64,000 bases of DNA from Actinoalloteichus hymeniacidonis. Its GTDB lineage: Bacteria > Actinomycetota > Actinomycetes > Mycobacteriales > Pseudonocardiaceae. Numbering within the stretch: the stretch's first letter is position 1; each line of letters begins with the position of its first letter. A program made the position numbers and the translations under genes. Positions 17,983 through 26,695 of the stretch are shown piece after piece. Under the pieces are notes generated by a model, which did not search any database, was not told the DNA's origin, and was given only the letters and a program-made list of their open reading frames with translations. The DNA is taken from the NCBI RefSeq assembly GCF_014203365.1, contig NZ_JACHIS010000001.1, forward strand, positions 5,084,001-5,148,000, given 5' to 3'.

Positions 17983-19128
17983 CTAACTCACCACCAGATT
18001 CCGCCGCCGGAACACGGCGATGGCGATCACCATCATCACCACGGCCATGCCCAGCAACACGCCTACTTCGAGGAGCACCTGGCTGATGCCGGTGCCCGGC
18101 GTGGTCAACGCGATCAGGGCGTCCATTGCCCAGGCATGTGGGAAGGCGTAGCCGACCGCGTTCAACGCATCCGGGGCTACCTCCCTCGGCCAGAAGCAGC
18201 CGCCGAGCATGCCCAGGATGATGCCGATGGGCGGGCCGAGCGCGGGCGGATGGGAACTCGACTTCGCGAGGCTGCCCATCAGCATCGCCGCACCCGTGGC
18301 TACCAGACAGAACGAACCGACGATCGCCACCACGGCCAGCGGATCACCCCAGTTGATGCCGAACATCAGGCTGCTGACCACGGTGATGAGCACGGCCTGC
18401 ACCACCGCCACCAGCAATCGGCTGACGGCCTCACCGAGCAACACGGCCCGTTGGGACACGGGCGCGGCCAGGGTCCGCCGGGTCATGCCGAGCCTGCGAC
18501 TCTCGACCAGTGCCGCGGCCACCGCCATCGAGTTGATGAAGGTGAACAGCAGTAGGTTCGCCGGCGCGGTGTAGGCGAAGCCGGACGGCGTGCCGTCACC
18601 GGAACCGGAGGTGGCGACCGAGACCGAGACCGCATCCTCCTGCGCGGCTTGGACATCGGCTGCGGCCTGCTCCGGGGAGGAGCCCGCCGATTCGGCCGCC
18701 CTGGTGGCCTCCAGGACGCCTGCCACCTTGCCGACCGAGGCGTCGATGGCGCTGCGGGCCGCCATGCCGGTGCCGTTCATCTGGGTCATGACCAGATCCA
18801 GCTCGGTGGAGCCGGTGGGGATCACCAGACCGGCGGCCACGGAACCCTGGCGCACCGCATCTTGCAGGGCATCCGCGCTCTCGACCTCTTCGACGGCCAA
18901 GGATGAGTTGTTGCGGAGTTCGGCGAGGATCGCCTCGCCCGTGGAATCGGGGTTCTGGGCGACGACTCCGATCGGGATCTGCGAACCCGAGGAGTTCCCG
19001 CCCATGGCGAGCCCCACGAAGATGATGGTGATGAACGGCATCACCACCATGAAGAACAGACCCATCCGGTCGCGGGTCTGACGGCGGAGGTTGGCGGCGA
19101 CCAGCGCGCCGATGGCACGCAGCGTCAT
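17983..19128 (-). CDS. ABC-2 type exporter permease, second subunit
   Basis: 381-residue membrane protein with one N-terminal transmembrane helix (about 22-42), a large extracellular region, and five C-terminal helices, the ABC-2 permease layout. The ATG overlaps the stop of the other permease (ATGA), so the two are co-translated and probably form a heterodimer with the ATPase at 20306. It is the last gene of the 15.7 kb biosynthetic operon, and likely exports the product or gives self-resistance. Confidence 0.85.
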   Translation of the reverse strand: MTLRAIGALVAANLRRQTRDRMGLFFMVVMPFITIIFVGLAMGGNSSGSQIPIGVVAQNPDSTGEAILAELRNNSSLAVEEVESADALQDAVRQGSVAAGLVIPTGSTELDLVMTQMNGTGMAARSAIDASVGKVAGVLEATRAAESAGSSPEQAAADVQAAQEDAVSVSVATSGSGDGTPSGFAYTAPANLLLFTFINSMAVAAALVESRRLGMTRRTLAAPVSQRAVLLGEAVSRLLVAVVQAVLITVVSSLMFGINWGDPLAVVAIVGSFCLVATGAAMLMGSLAKSSSHPPALGPPIGIILGMLGGCFWPREVAPDALNAVGYAFPHAWAMDALIALTTPGTGISQVLLEVGVLLGMAVVMMVIAIAVFRRRNLVVS

Positions 19129-20303
19129 CCGAGTAGTCCTTTCCGGAAGCGGAGCGCGGCGAGCGCGCCCGTGACCAACGCGATTCCGCCGATCACCGCG
19201 AGCGGCAGGGCCACCGTGGCGATGCCGCCGCCGGAGACCGCGAGTTCCGACAGCCCGGTCGACGCCCAGCCGTTCGGCGTGATCAACGCCAGGGTCTGGA
19301 GGAAGTCGGGCAGGTTGTAGAGCGGAACGAGGCTGCCGCCCAGCACCGCGAACACGAAGGCGATACCCAGGTTGAAGCCGTCGGCCTGCGCATCGGTCTT
19401 GGCGCCGCTGGCGATGAGCATCGTGATCGCCGTCGCCGCCAGCGCATGCGCCGCGCACAGGGCGAACACCGCGAGCGGATCACCCCAGCTCGACCCGAAC
19501 AGCAACACCGAGGAACCCCAGGTGACGCACATGCTCGTCAACGCGAGGCCGAAACCGACGATGCCCTTGCCCGCCACCGCAGTCCACTGCGGCACCGGGG
19601 CGGCCCGAATCCGGCTGAGCGTCCCGTTCTGCCGCTCGGTGAGCAGGCTTCGCGCGGACGTACCCACGACCAGGAAGGCGAACAGCACCGCCATTCCCGA
19701 GCCGTAGTAGACGGCCGAGTCGATGCTGCCGCCGGTCATCGGGTCGCTGCTCAAGGTCAGCGCGGGTCCATCTGCGCCGTTGGCCTCGACGAACTCGCCG
19801 ACCTCGTCGCTCGGGATGCCAGCGTCCAGCGAGGCCCGCACCGCGAGGGTGCGTGCCTCGACCAGCGCCGAGATCCGGTCGACCATGCTCGTGGCGACCA
19901 CCCCGGCCAGGGGCGCGGCTTCCGAGGTCATCACGTCGACCTCGCCGCCCTGGCCCTCGCCGACGCTGTCACTGAATCCGGGTGGGAACACGATGGCCGC
20001 GCCGATCGCGTCCTCATCCAGCGCCGACCTGGCCTGGTCCTCGGAGTCGAAGGCCTCCAAGGTGAGGATGCCTTCGAGTTCCTCGGAGTCCAAGGCCTCG
20101 CTCTGCACGCTCGCCGGGAACTGGCCGCCGTCGAGGTCGACGATGCCGATCGTGGCCTGCAACGGCGGGTCGTCGCCGCCGAGGGCGAAGCCGAACATCG
20201 AGGCCAGGGCCACCGGGGCGACCAGGGCGATCAACAGCGCCGTGCCGTCGCGAAGCCGGGTGCGCAGCTCGTGGCCGCTGACCACCAGCAATGCTCTCAG
20301 CAT
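19125..20303 (-). CDS. ABC-2 type exporter permease, first subunit
   Basis: 392-residue paralogue of the neighbouring permease with the same topology: N-terminal helix ALLIALVAPVALASMFG, large extracellular loop, then a five-helix block. It begins two bases after the ATPase stop. DrrB-like drug exporters have this arrangement, although here two different permeases are encoded. The start ATG lies at 20303. Confidence 0.85.
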   Translation of the reverse strand: MLRALLVVSGHELRTRLRDGTALLIALVAPVALASMFGFALGGDDPPLQATIGIVDLDGGQFPASVQSEALDSEELEGILTLEAFDSEDQARSALDEDAIGAAIVFPPGFSDSVGEGQGGEVDVMTSEAAPLAGVVATSMVDRISALVEARTLAVRASLDAGIPSDEVGEFVEANGADGPALTLSSDPMTGGSIDSAVYYGSGMAVLFAFLVVGTSARSLLTERQNGTLSRIRAAPVPQWTAVAGKGIVGFGLALTSMCVTWGSSVLLFGSSWGDPLAVFALCAAHALAATAITMLIASGAKTDAQADGFNLGIAFVFAVLGGSLVPLYNLPDFLQTLALITPNGWASTGLSELAVSGGGIATVALPLAVIGGIALVTGALAALRFRKGLLG

Positions 20304-20305
20304 GA

Positions 20306-21244
20306 TCAGTCCCTCAGCTTGCTGCCGGTCAGGTGCAGGAAGGCCGCTTCGAGGTCGGGCTCGACGACCTCGACACCGGTGACCGCTGCGGCGCCTTCGA
20401 CGGCACCGATCAGCGCGGGCAGCAGATGCCTGCCGTCCTTGGCGACCAAGCGCACCATCGAGGTGTCCACGACGACGGCCTCGGTCACGCCCGCCACGGC
20501 CCGCAGCTTCTCGGCGGCCGCGGTGACATCGCCGTCGAGCACGAGTTCCACCCGGTCGGCGGTGCCCAGTCGGGACACCAGTTCCTTGCGGGTGCCCTCG
20601 GCCACCAGCTTGCCCCGGTCGATGACGCCGACCAGTTCGCTGATCCGCTCCACCTCCTCCATGTAATGGGAGATGTAGAGCAGGCTCATGCCCTGGTTGA
20701 CCAGCTCTTCGACGCCGTCGAGGATCGCCTTGCGGCTCTGCGGATCGACGCCGACGGTCGGTTCGTCCAGCACCAGGATCTTGGGCTCGTGCAGCAGGGC
20801 GGCGCCGATGTTGATGCGCCGCTTCATGCCGCCCGAGTAGCCGCTGATCTTCTCGTCGGCGCGGTCGGACAGGGTGACCAGTTCGAGGACCTCGTCGATG
20901 CGCCGACGCAGATCCCGTCGCGACAGGCCGTAGAGCCTGCCGAAGTAGCGCAGGTTCTCCCGGCCGGTCAGCTCGGGGAACAGCGCGATCTCCTGCGGCA
21001 CGTAACCGATGTGGGCCTTGGCCTTCATCGGGTCGCTGGCTAGATCGGCGCCGCAGATCCGCACCGTGCCCGCATCCGGGCGCAGCAGGCCGACCAGCAT
21101 GGACACCGTGGTGCTCTTACCCGCACCGTTGGGCCCGAGTAGGCCGTAGGACTGGCCTGCTTCGATCTTGAAGCCGACGTTGTCCACGGCGACGTTGTCG
21201 CCGTAGCGCTTGACCAGTCCCTCGCACTCCAGCGTGAGTGTCAT
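20306..21244 (-). CDS. ABC transporter ATP-binding protein (DrrA-like)
   Basis: 312-residue ATPase with Walker A GPNGAGKST, Q-loop, signature SGYSGGMKRR, Walker B ILVLDEPT and switch histidine (ISH). It has the C-terminal extension of drug-export ATPases such as DrrA. The start overlaps the stop of the beta-helix gene (ATGA). It powers the two downstream permeases, presumably for export of the glycosylated product. Confidence 0.9.
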   Translation of the reverse strand: MTLTLECEGLVKRYGDNVAVDNVGFKIEAGQSYGLLGPNGAGKSTTVSMLVGLLRPDAGTVRICGADLASDPMKAKAHIGYVPQEIALFPELTGRENLRYFGRLYGLSRRDLRRRIDEVLELVTLSDRADEKISGYSGGMKRRINIGAALLHEPKILVLDEPTVGVDPQSRKAILDGVEELVNQGMSLLYISHYMEEVERISELVGVIDRGKLVAEGTRKELVSRLGTADRVELVLDGDVTAAAEKLRAVAGVTEAVVVDTSMVRLVAKDGRHLLPALIGAVEGAAAVTGVEVVEPDLEAAFLHLTGSKLRD

Positions 21245-22284
21245 CGGACACCTCCGGTCGAGCAGCCCTCGATGGTCTCCGGGGACGTGCGTTCGACGAG
21301 GTTGTTCTCGAAGTACTGCTTGTCCAGGTTGTCGCTGATGTCGACGTCGAGCGGCTCGTTGCCGGTGATCCGATTCCACAGCACCCGGTTGTCCTGCACC
21401 GGACCGCCGCCCCACTCGGTGGAGGAGGCCATGGCCACCGCGCCACCGATGACCGAGGGGCCGCTGGGGTGGTGGTCGACGATGTGGTTGCCGACCACGG
21501 TGGTCCGCTCGGCACCGATCAGGCCGACGCCGACCCCGGAGATCGGCGGGCCCGCGTCGCCCAGTCCGTCCGGCACGACTCCGGCGGACAGCCCGTTGTC
21601 ACGCAGCTCGTTGTCCATGATGAGGTTGTCGGTGGAGCCGCCCTCGGGCTCACCCGGGTAGACCTGGTTGAGCACCAGAACCCCGGCGGCGTTGCCATGG
21701 CTGCGGTTGCGGCGCACCTGGGCGAACGAGGCGTTGTCGACGAAGATCCCGAAGGCGTTGCCGAAGGTCTCGTTGTCCTCGATCAGCGCTTCGGAGCGCT
21801 GACAGAAGCTCAGTGCGACGCCGCCGTACTGGCTGCCGGAGGCGCGGCAGCCGCGCACCTGGATGCCGCTGGATTCCCGCACGTAGATGCCCCAGAGCGC
21901 GTTGTCCTCGGCGACGACGTCCTCGATGTGCAGGTCGGTGGTGGTGTGGGCGTAGACGGCCGCGCCGGTGAAGCCCTTGATCGCCAGGCTTCGCAGGGTG
22001 AAGCCGGTGACGCCCTCGGCGTAGACGACGATGCCGCTGGAGACCTCGGTCTTGGCGTCGGTGAGCACCGGGATGCCGGCCGGGGCGTCGCCGCCCGGTT
22101 CCAGGACGGTCCGCTCGGCGCCGTCGCCGACGAGCGTCACGCCGCTGTGTCTGATGAGCAGATGTTCGGCGTAGGTGCCCTCGGTGAGTCTGACGATGGC
22201 GCCCGCCCCCGCGCTGTCGAGCGCTTGCTGGATGGATTCGCCCGGTCTCACGACCGTCTCAGCAGGGGCTTGAGCTAAGGACAT
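21241..22284 (-). CDS. Right-handed parallel beta-helix repeat protein
   Basis: 347-residue protein. The start looks like other pectate-lyase-fold proteins (VRPGESIQQALDSAGAGAIV, then LTEGTYAEHL), and about ten PbH1-type coils follow, marked by short G-I-x-V, N-x-F and I-x-D-N motifs (residues about 95-330). It has no signal peptide, so it stays in the cytoplasm. Pectin-lyase folds bind or modify sugars or act as scaffolds; its role in this operon is unclear. It overlaps the AcpS-like gene by ten bases and is coupled to the ATPase. An AAGGAG site precedes the ATG. Confidence 0.75.
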   Translation of the reverse strand: MSLAQAPAETVVRPGESIQQALDSAGAGAIVRLTEGTYAEHLLIRHSGVTLVGDGAERTVLEPGGDAPAGIPVLTDAKTEVSSGIVVYAEGVTGFTLRSLAIKGFTGAAVYAHTTTDLHIEDVVAEDNALWGIYVRESSGIQVRGCRASGSQYGGVALSFCQRSEALIEDNETFGNAFGIFVDNASFAQVRRNRSHGNAAGVLVLNQVYPGEPEGGSTDNLIMDNELRDNGLSAGVVPDGLGDAGPPISGVGVGLIGAERTTVVGNHIVDHHPSGPSVIGGAVAMASSTEWGGGPVQDNRVLWNRITGNEPLDVDISDNLDKQYFENNLVERTSPETIEGCSTGGVR

Positions 22285-22799
22285 CCTGGTGCTCCCTTCT
22301 CCTTCTTGGTCCACACCACGGCCAGTGCGGCGATCACGATGTCGTTGTGGCCCCATCGGGCGGCGCCGAGGACGCGCTGCGCGGGTCGGCCCGGGGCCAG
22401 CCGCGCCAGCGCGGCGGCGCGGCTGGCCCCGTGCACGTCATAGGGGGCGGCGGTGGTCAGTTCGATGCCGGTGGCCGCCTGCAGCGCGGCGGCGGCCTCG
22501 TCGAGCAGCGCCGTGGGGTCGTCGCCCTCGACGGTGGCCAGGGTGGTCGCACCGGGCGGTTCGGCGCAGGCTTGTTCGAAGTCGTGCCAACGAAATCCGT
22601 CGGGACGTCCTCCCACGGCTTTGATCAGGCACTCCTTGATGGCGAACGCTGCGGCGGCTTCGATGGGCTCTCGGTGACGGTGTCGCTCCGTCTGAGTGAC
22701 GACCTGCTTGCGATAGGCATCGCCGAGGTCTGAGATCATCCGCCCCAGTCGATCCCGTTCCACGATGTCCACACCCAGCAGGACCGCCGCCCCAGTCAC
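22275..22799 (-). CDS. AcpS-family 4'-phosphopantetheinyl transferase
   Basis: 174-residue AcpS-type transferase that loads the phosphopantetheine arm on an acyl carrier protein. The two metal-binding landmarks are present: GVDIVE (Asp near residue 11) and FAIKECLIKAVG (Lys, Glu). The C-terminal part is longer than in housekeeping AcpS (about 120-125 residues). The GTG start overlaps the stop of the upstream hydrolase (GTGA). The likely partner is the ACP at 32575. The operon encodes a second, degenerate family member at 24457. Confidence 0.75.
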   Translation of the reverse strand: MTGAAVLLGVDIVERDRLGRMISDLGDAYRKQVVTQTERHRHREPIEAAAAFAIKECLIKAVGGRPDGFRWHDFEQACAEPPGATTLATVEGDDPTALLDEAAAALQAATGIELTTAAPYDVHGASRAAALARLAPGRPAQRVLGAARWGHNDIVIAALAVVWTKKEKGAPGCP

Positions 22800-23581
22800 G
22801 CAGGCCCGCTCGCGAATTTTGTCATGAAACGGGCCAAACGAGAAGAATATTCATCTGGGCGTTCCAACATGGGGATATGTCCACAGTCCTCCACCAACGC
22901 AACCTCGCTGGTGGGATGGGCTTCCAGCACATCGAGCCACGCATCGACCGGCGTCATCCGGTCGTAGCGGCCCCACACGTACAGCGAGGGACAACGCACC
23001 TTGTCCAAGGCGGCCTGCACCGGATAGGACCTGGTGGCCCGCAGGCTCTTGGCCATGCTCAGCATCGACTGTGGCTTCTCCAACAGGGTGCCGGTCTCGC
23101 GAAGCTGCTCGTCGCTGAAGTGCCGTCCGGAGTGGAACAACGCCGCCATCATCCGCGCTTCGAACTCCGCACCGCTGGGCTTGACGCCCGCCCGCCGATC
23201 CATGCTCAGACCCACATCGGGATCGGCCGTCAGACCGGGGGCACCGCTGACCACGATGCCCTTGACCCGCTCCGGAAACCGCATCGCCAGGTCGATCGCG
23301 ACCAGCCCGCCGAGCGAGTTGGCGCACACCACCATGTCGTCGACGCCCGCCTCGTCGCACACCGCGACCATCGCGTCGCCGAGGCCCTCGATGGTGCTGG
23401 CGACCTTCGGATCCACCGCGCACACCGGCTGATGGGTGCGCAGCACGGGCCAACCGTCGGCGGCCAACGTCTCGTAAGGGTGATCCCAGATCCAACCGCC
23501 TGCGAACAGCGCGGACACGAACACGGCGGTCGGGCGGCCACTCTCGTCGAGCTGATGATCCGCGGTGAACAACGACGTCAT
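22796..23581 (-). CDS. Alpha/beta hydrolase
   Basis: 261-residue alpha/beta hydrolase with nucleophile elbow CANSLGG (Ser near 89), acid in WGRYDRMTP and late histidine in EDCGHIPML, so the triad is complete. In a polyketide operon it could release or cyclise the chain or edit the ACP; no other thioesterase is seen in the operon. The ATG has a TGGAG ribosome binding site and lies 12 bases after the previous stop. Confidence 0.75.
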   Translation of the reverse strand: MTSLFTADHQLDESGRPTAVFVSALFAGGWIWDHPYETLAADGWPVLRTHQPVCAVDPKVASTIEGLGDAMVAVCDEAGVDDMVVCANSLGGLVAIDLAMRFPERVKGIVVSGAPGLTADPDVGLSMDRRAGVKPSGAEFEARMMAALFHSGRHFSDEQLRETGTLLEKPQSMLSMAKSLRATRSYPVQAALDKVRCPSLYVWGRYDRMTPVDAWLDVLEAHPTSEVALVEDCGHIPMLERPDEYSSRLARFMTKFASGPA

Positions 23582-23593
23582 GATGCGCTCCAG

Positions 23594-24460
23594 TCAGAGA
23601 AGGGGTTCCGGCTCCGGGGACCAGCCGCAGTCGCACACGCCGATGCCGTCCTCGGCCTGGTGCATCGTGACGACCGTGTCGCATTCCGGGCAGCGGGCGT
23701 ACTCGCGAATCGCGGTGGGCACCCAGATGCTGGTCAACGCCCGGGTGCACAGCCCGCTCTTGAAGAATCGGCGCATCGCGCGCTGATGCGGTCGCGCGTG
23801 GACGGCGCGCACCGACTCCTCGCGGTCATAGGCCGTCATGGTGAATTTCCGATTGCCGATGTCGAAGGTGGCCGCCCCGAGGAAGCCCTTCGAGGCGCGC
23901 AGCGACTTGACGACCTCGACGCTGAGCAGATCGACGTCGGCGGCCTCGGCGTCGTCACGGACGTCCAACCAGGTCAGGGCGAGCACACCGGGGCGCGCGG
24001 TGCGTCCGACCGGCGTTCGCGAGCTGACCCCGAACTGACGGTCGCCGTCGGCCTGCGGGGTGAACCGGGCCTCGAAGCCCAGGGCGGCGGCCACCGCGAG
24101 CCGGTCGAAGGTGCGCACCACGTGCACGCCGGTCTCATCGACGGTGAACACATCGGTGCCTCGGACCGACACCGTGCCGCCGGTGGCGGGCATCCCGAGG
24201 TAGGCGGATCGGTGATCGGCGGTCAGCCGCCAGGACACCAGTGCGACGGTCGGCGAGGGAACCTGCTGTTCGACCTCGATCTTCAGACCGGCGAACTGGG
24301 CGAACACTCGCTCGGCGTGCGCGGCGAGCGCGGCACCGCCGAGGGGTTCCTCGGTGTCGGGGTCGCTGAAGGTGGCGACCGAGTCGGCGACGGCGGCAGG
24401 GTCGCCGTCCTGCCAGGCCGTCAGATGCCGCTGGACGATCTCGGTGAGTTCCACGTTCAC
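23594..24460 (-). CDS. SnoaL-like/monooxygenase-like protein with C-terminal zinc ribbon
   Basis: 288-residue three-part protein. Residues about 1-115 form an NTF2/SnoaL-like domain (opening with VELTEIVQRHLTAWQDGD), a fold used by polyketide cyclases. Residues about 125-235 look like a ferredoxin-like, ABM-type domain. The C-terminus has CPEC and CDC (Cys257, 260, 276, 278), a compact zinc ribbon. I know no characterised protein with this order. It is GTGA-coupled to the AcpS-like gene upstream. A cyclase or oxygenase role on the ACP-bound chain is a reasonable guess only. Confidence 0.6.
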   Translation of the reverse strand: MNVELTEIVQRHLTAWQDGDPAAVADSVATFSDPDTEEPLGGAALAAHAERVFAQFAGLKIEVEQQVPSPTVALVSWRLTADHRSAYLGMPATGGTVSVRGTDVFTVDETGVHVVRTFDRLAVAAALGFEARFTPQADGDRQFGVSSRTPVGRTARPGVLALTWLDVRDDAEAADVDLLSVEVVKSLRASKGFLGAATFDIGNRKFTMTAYDREESVRAVHARPHQRAMRRFFKSGLCTRALTSIWVPTAIREYARCPECDTVVTMHQAEDGIGVCDCGWSPEPEPLL

Positions 24461-24915
24461 GCCGCCTCGTAGTGGTGGTCTTCCGGTAAGCGCGCCGAGG
24501 CGATGGCCACCGACAGCGCCGTGTCCTGGGTGTGGCTGATCGACACCCTGATCTGTTCGTCGCCGCGTTCGGCGACCCGACGGGCGAGGTCGCCGCCGAA
24601 GCGCACCCCCGGCGGATGTCCGTGCAGGCAGGCGGTGTTCGCCGCGCACATCGGCGAGGGCTGCGGCAGCACCTCGACCTGACCGAGGTGTTCGGCCGAC
24701 TCCTCGACCGCCAGCAACCGCAGGACCGCGTGTTTGGCCGCCAACCGCCCCGCCCAGTGCTGCAGGGTGCGGCCCGCGCCGGAGCGAAGTCGCTCGGCGC
24801 GGGTGAACACCTCGTCCAAGGCGGGCGGCGTGTCCGGAGTGGACAGGCCTGCGAGGAGCTGTCCCGGCTCGGCGAGTCCGGCGAAGCGGACGACCGCCGA
24901 ACCCGCCCGCCTCAC
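24457..24915 (-). CDS. Degenerate AcpS-family protein
   Basis: 152-residue protein related to 4'-phosphopantetheinyl transferases. The helix HWAGRLAAKHAVLRLL aligns with the W-A-x-K-E-A motif, and VSISHTQDTALSVAIA matches the family's C-terminal strand. The N-terminal GxDxxE metal motif is absent, and the glutamate of K-E-A is replaced by His, so the usual magnesium ligands are lost. It may be inactive, structural, or work with the intact copy at 22275. GTG start coupled (GTGA) to the acyltransferase. Confidence 0.6.
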   Translation of the reverse strand: MRRAGSAVVRFAGLAEPGQLLAGLSTPDTPPALDEVFTRAERLRSGAGRTLQHWAGRLAAKHAVLRLLAVEESAEHLGQVEVLPQPSPMCAANTACLHGHPPGVRFGGDLARRVAERGDEQIRVSISHTQDTALSVAIASARLPEDHHYEAA

Positions 24916-25814
24916 GCCGCCCCGTCTCGAACGATCTTGCGGGCCACCGAGGGGTCGACCATGCTGACGCATTTGGTGGGGGTGCCGCGCAGCAACGCGG
25001 TCAGCGTCTTGCTGTCGCCGACCTCGACGCAGCTGGCGCCCTCGATGCGGTCCATCGTCTCCGCCCAACGGACCCGCTGGGTGAGCTGCGCGATCAGGGC
25101 GTCGCGCACCACGTCCAGGTCGGTGGTCGGTTCGGCCGTGACGTTGGGGATCACCGGGATGCGCGGCGGACTCATCGGTTCCGCGCGCACCGCCTCGGCC
25201 CACCGCTGCGCCGCCGGTTGCATCAGCGGCGAGTGGAAGGCGTCGCTGACCTCGACCTTGCGCACCTGCCCCGCGCTGCCGACCGCCTCGGTGAAACGTT
25301 CGATCGCCGCCTTGGCACCGGAGACGACCACGTTGTCCCTGGCGTTCTCCAAGCCGACGACCAACGGTTCCTCGGCGGTCGAGGCCTCGGCGACCAAGGC
25401 CGACACCTTCTCCACGGCCAGACCTCGCACGGCGATCATCCCGCCGAGACCACCGCATTCGGCCATCAGCCGGGCCCGGGTGGAGACCAACCGCAGCGTG
25501 CCTGCCAGGTCCAACACCCCGGCCGCGTGCAGCGCGCTGATCTCGCCGACGCTGTGCCCGGCCACCAGATCAGGCTGGTGGCCCTCCTCCGCCAGCACCG
25601 CCAGGGCCGCCAGATTGCAGACGGTCACGGCGGGTTGGGCGTTCTCGGTGGCGATCAGCGCACTGGTCGGACCGGAGGAGCAGAGCGTGGAGATCGGTGT
25701 GGGCAGCAGCTCGTCGGCCTGGGCGAACACCTCGGCCGCGACCTTCCTGGCCCGCAGCCGGGCACCCATGCCGACGCGCAGCGTGCCCTGACCGGGAAAG
25801 AGAAACGCGAGCAT
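24912..25814 (-). CDS. Malonyl-CoA:ACP acyltransferase-like protein (FabD family)
   Basis: 300-residue discrete acyltransferase that should load malonyl (or another extender) from CoA onto the ACP. N-terminal FPGQG, nucleophile GHSVGE (Ser88), Arg in STRARLM and His194 in DAFHSP match FabD. Type II PKS clusters usually borrow the fatty-acid enzyme, so a dedicated copy is notable. The ATG at 25814 is preceded by GGGGAGG, 17 bases after the hydrolase stop; the upstream in-frame extension overlaps that gene and is rejected. Confidence 0.85.
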   Translation of the reverse strand: MLAFLFPGQGTLRVGMGARLRARKVAAEVFAQADELLPTPISTLCSSGPTSALIATENAQPAVTVCNLAALAVLAEEGHQPDLVAGHSVGEISALHAAGVLDLAGTLRLVSTRARLMAECGGLGGMIAVRGLAVEKVSALVAEASTAEEPLVVGLENARDNVVVSGAKAAIERFTEAVGSAGQVRKVEVSDAFHSPLMQPAAQRWAEAVRAEPMSPPRIPVIPNVTAEPTTDLDVVRDALIAQLTQRVRWAETMDRIEGASCVEVGDSKTLTALLRGTPTKCVSMVDPSVARKIVRDGAA

Positions 25815-25831
25815 GATCCGACCTCCCCGAT

Positions 25832-26695
25832 TCACAACCGCCGACGACGCCGCGTGGCCCCGGCGGGCTCCTGGGTGCCGAGGAAACCGAGGATCAGTTC
25901 GTTGACCTTCTCGGGCGCGTCCAACGGAATCCAGTGGCTCGCGTCCTCGATGCGCTCGTAACGCCACGGGCCCTTGACGTGCCTGCCGGACTCGGCCATG
26001 CCCTCCTCGGTCAGAGCCTTGTCCCCGCTGGACCAGATGCCCAGCGTCGGCGCCAGCACGGGCGGGAAGTTGCCCTGCGGCTCCAATTCGGCGGCGGGCG
26101 AACGGTTGGCGCGGTACCAGTTCAGGCCCGCGGTCAACGCGCCCGGCTTGGCCAGCTCACGCAGGTAGCGGGCGTGGTCGCCCTCGCCGCCGATGATCTG
26201 CTTGAACAGCCGCCACCCGTTGCGGCGCAACAACTGCTCGCTGATGCCGGGGAACTGGTAGTAGAGCATGTACCAGGACTTCTCCCGCTGTTCCAGCGAC
26301 GGAGAGATCGAGGTCGCCGGGTGGCCGACCGAGAGCACGGCGAGGTGGTCGACCCGACGCGGCATCAGGAAGGCGTACATCCAGGCCACGGCGGCACCCC
26401 AGTCGTGGCCGACGACGTGGGCCTTCTGGATGTCCAGGGCCTGGGTCAGGGCGACGAGGTCGTTGATGATGGTGCGCAGGCTGTAGGCCTCGATCTCCTG
26501 CGGCTTGCTCGACTCGCCGAACCCGCGCAGGTCGGGCGCGATGACCCGGTAGCCCGCGTCGACCAGCGCCGGAATCTGGTTCCGCCACAGGTGATGCGAG
26601 TCGGGGAACCCGTGCAGCAACAGCACCGGGTCGCCCTCGCCCTCGTCGACCAGCGCGATGTCGACGCCGTTGACGTGCAGCTTCTTGTTGATCAC
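25832..26695 (-). CDS. Epoxide hydrolase-like alpha/beta hydrolase
   Basis: 287-residue alpha/beta hydrolase. Oxyanion motif HGFPDS, nucleophile elbow GHDWGAA with aspartate (Asp98) as nucleophile, late histidine in DASHWIPLD. An Asp nucleophile is the mark of epoxide hydrolases and dehalogenases rather than esterases. It could open an epoxide made by one of the two FAD oxygenases. The C-terminus ends in a run of arginines. GTG start overlapping the FAD enzyme's stop (GTGA). Confidence 0.8.
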   Translation of the reverse strand: MINKKLHVNGVDIALVDEGEGDPVLLLHGFPDSHHLWRNQIPALVDAGYRVIAPDLRGFGESSKPQEIEAYSLRTIINDLVALTQALDIQKAHVVGHDWGAAVAWMYAFLMPRRVDHLAVLSVGHPATSISPSLEQREKSWYMLYYQFPGISEQLLRRNGWRLFKQIIGGEGDHARYLRELAKPGALTAGLNWYRANRSPAAELEPQGNFPPVLAPTLGIWSSGDKALTEEGMAESGRHVKGPWRYERIEDASHWIPLDAPEKVNELILGFLGTQEPAGATRRRRRL

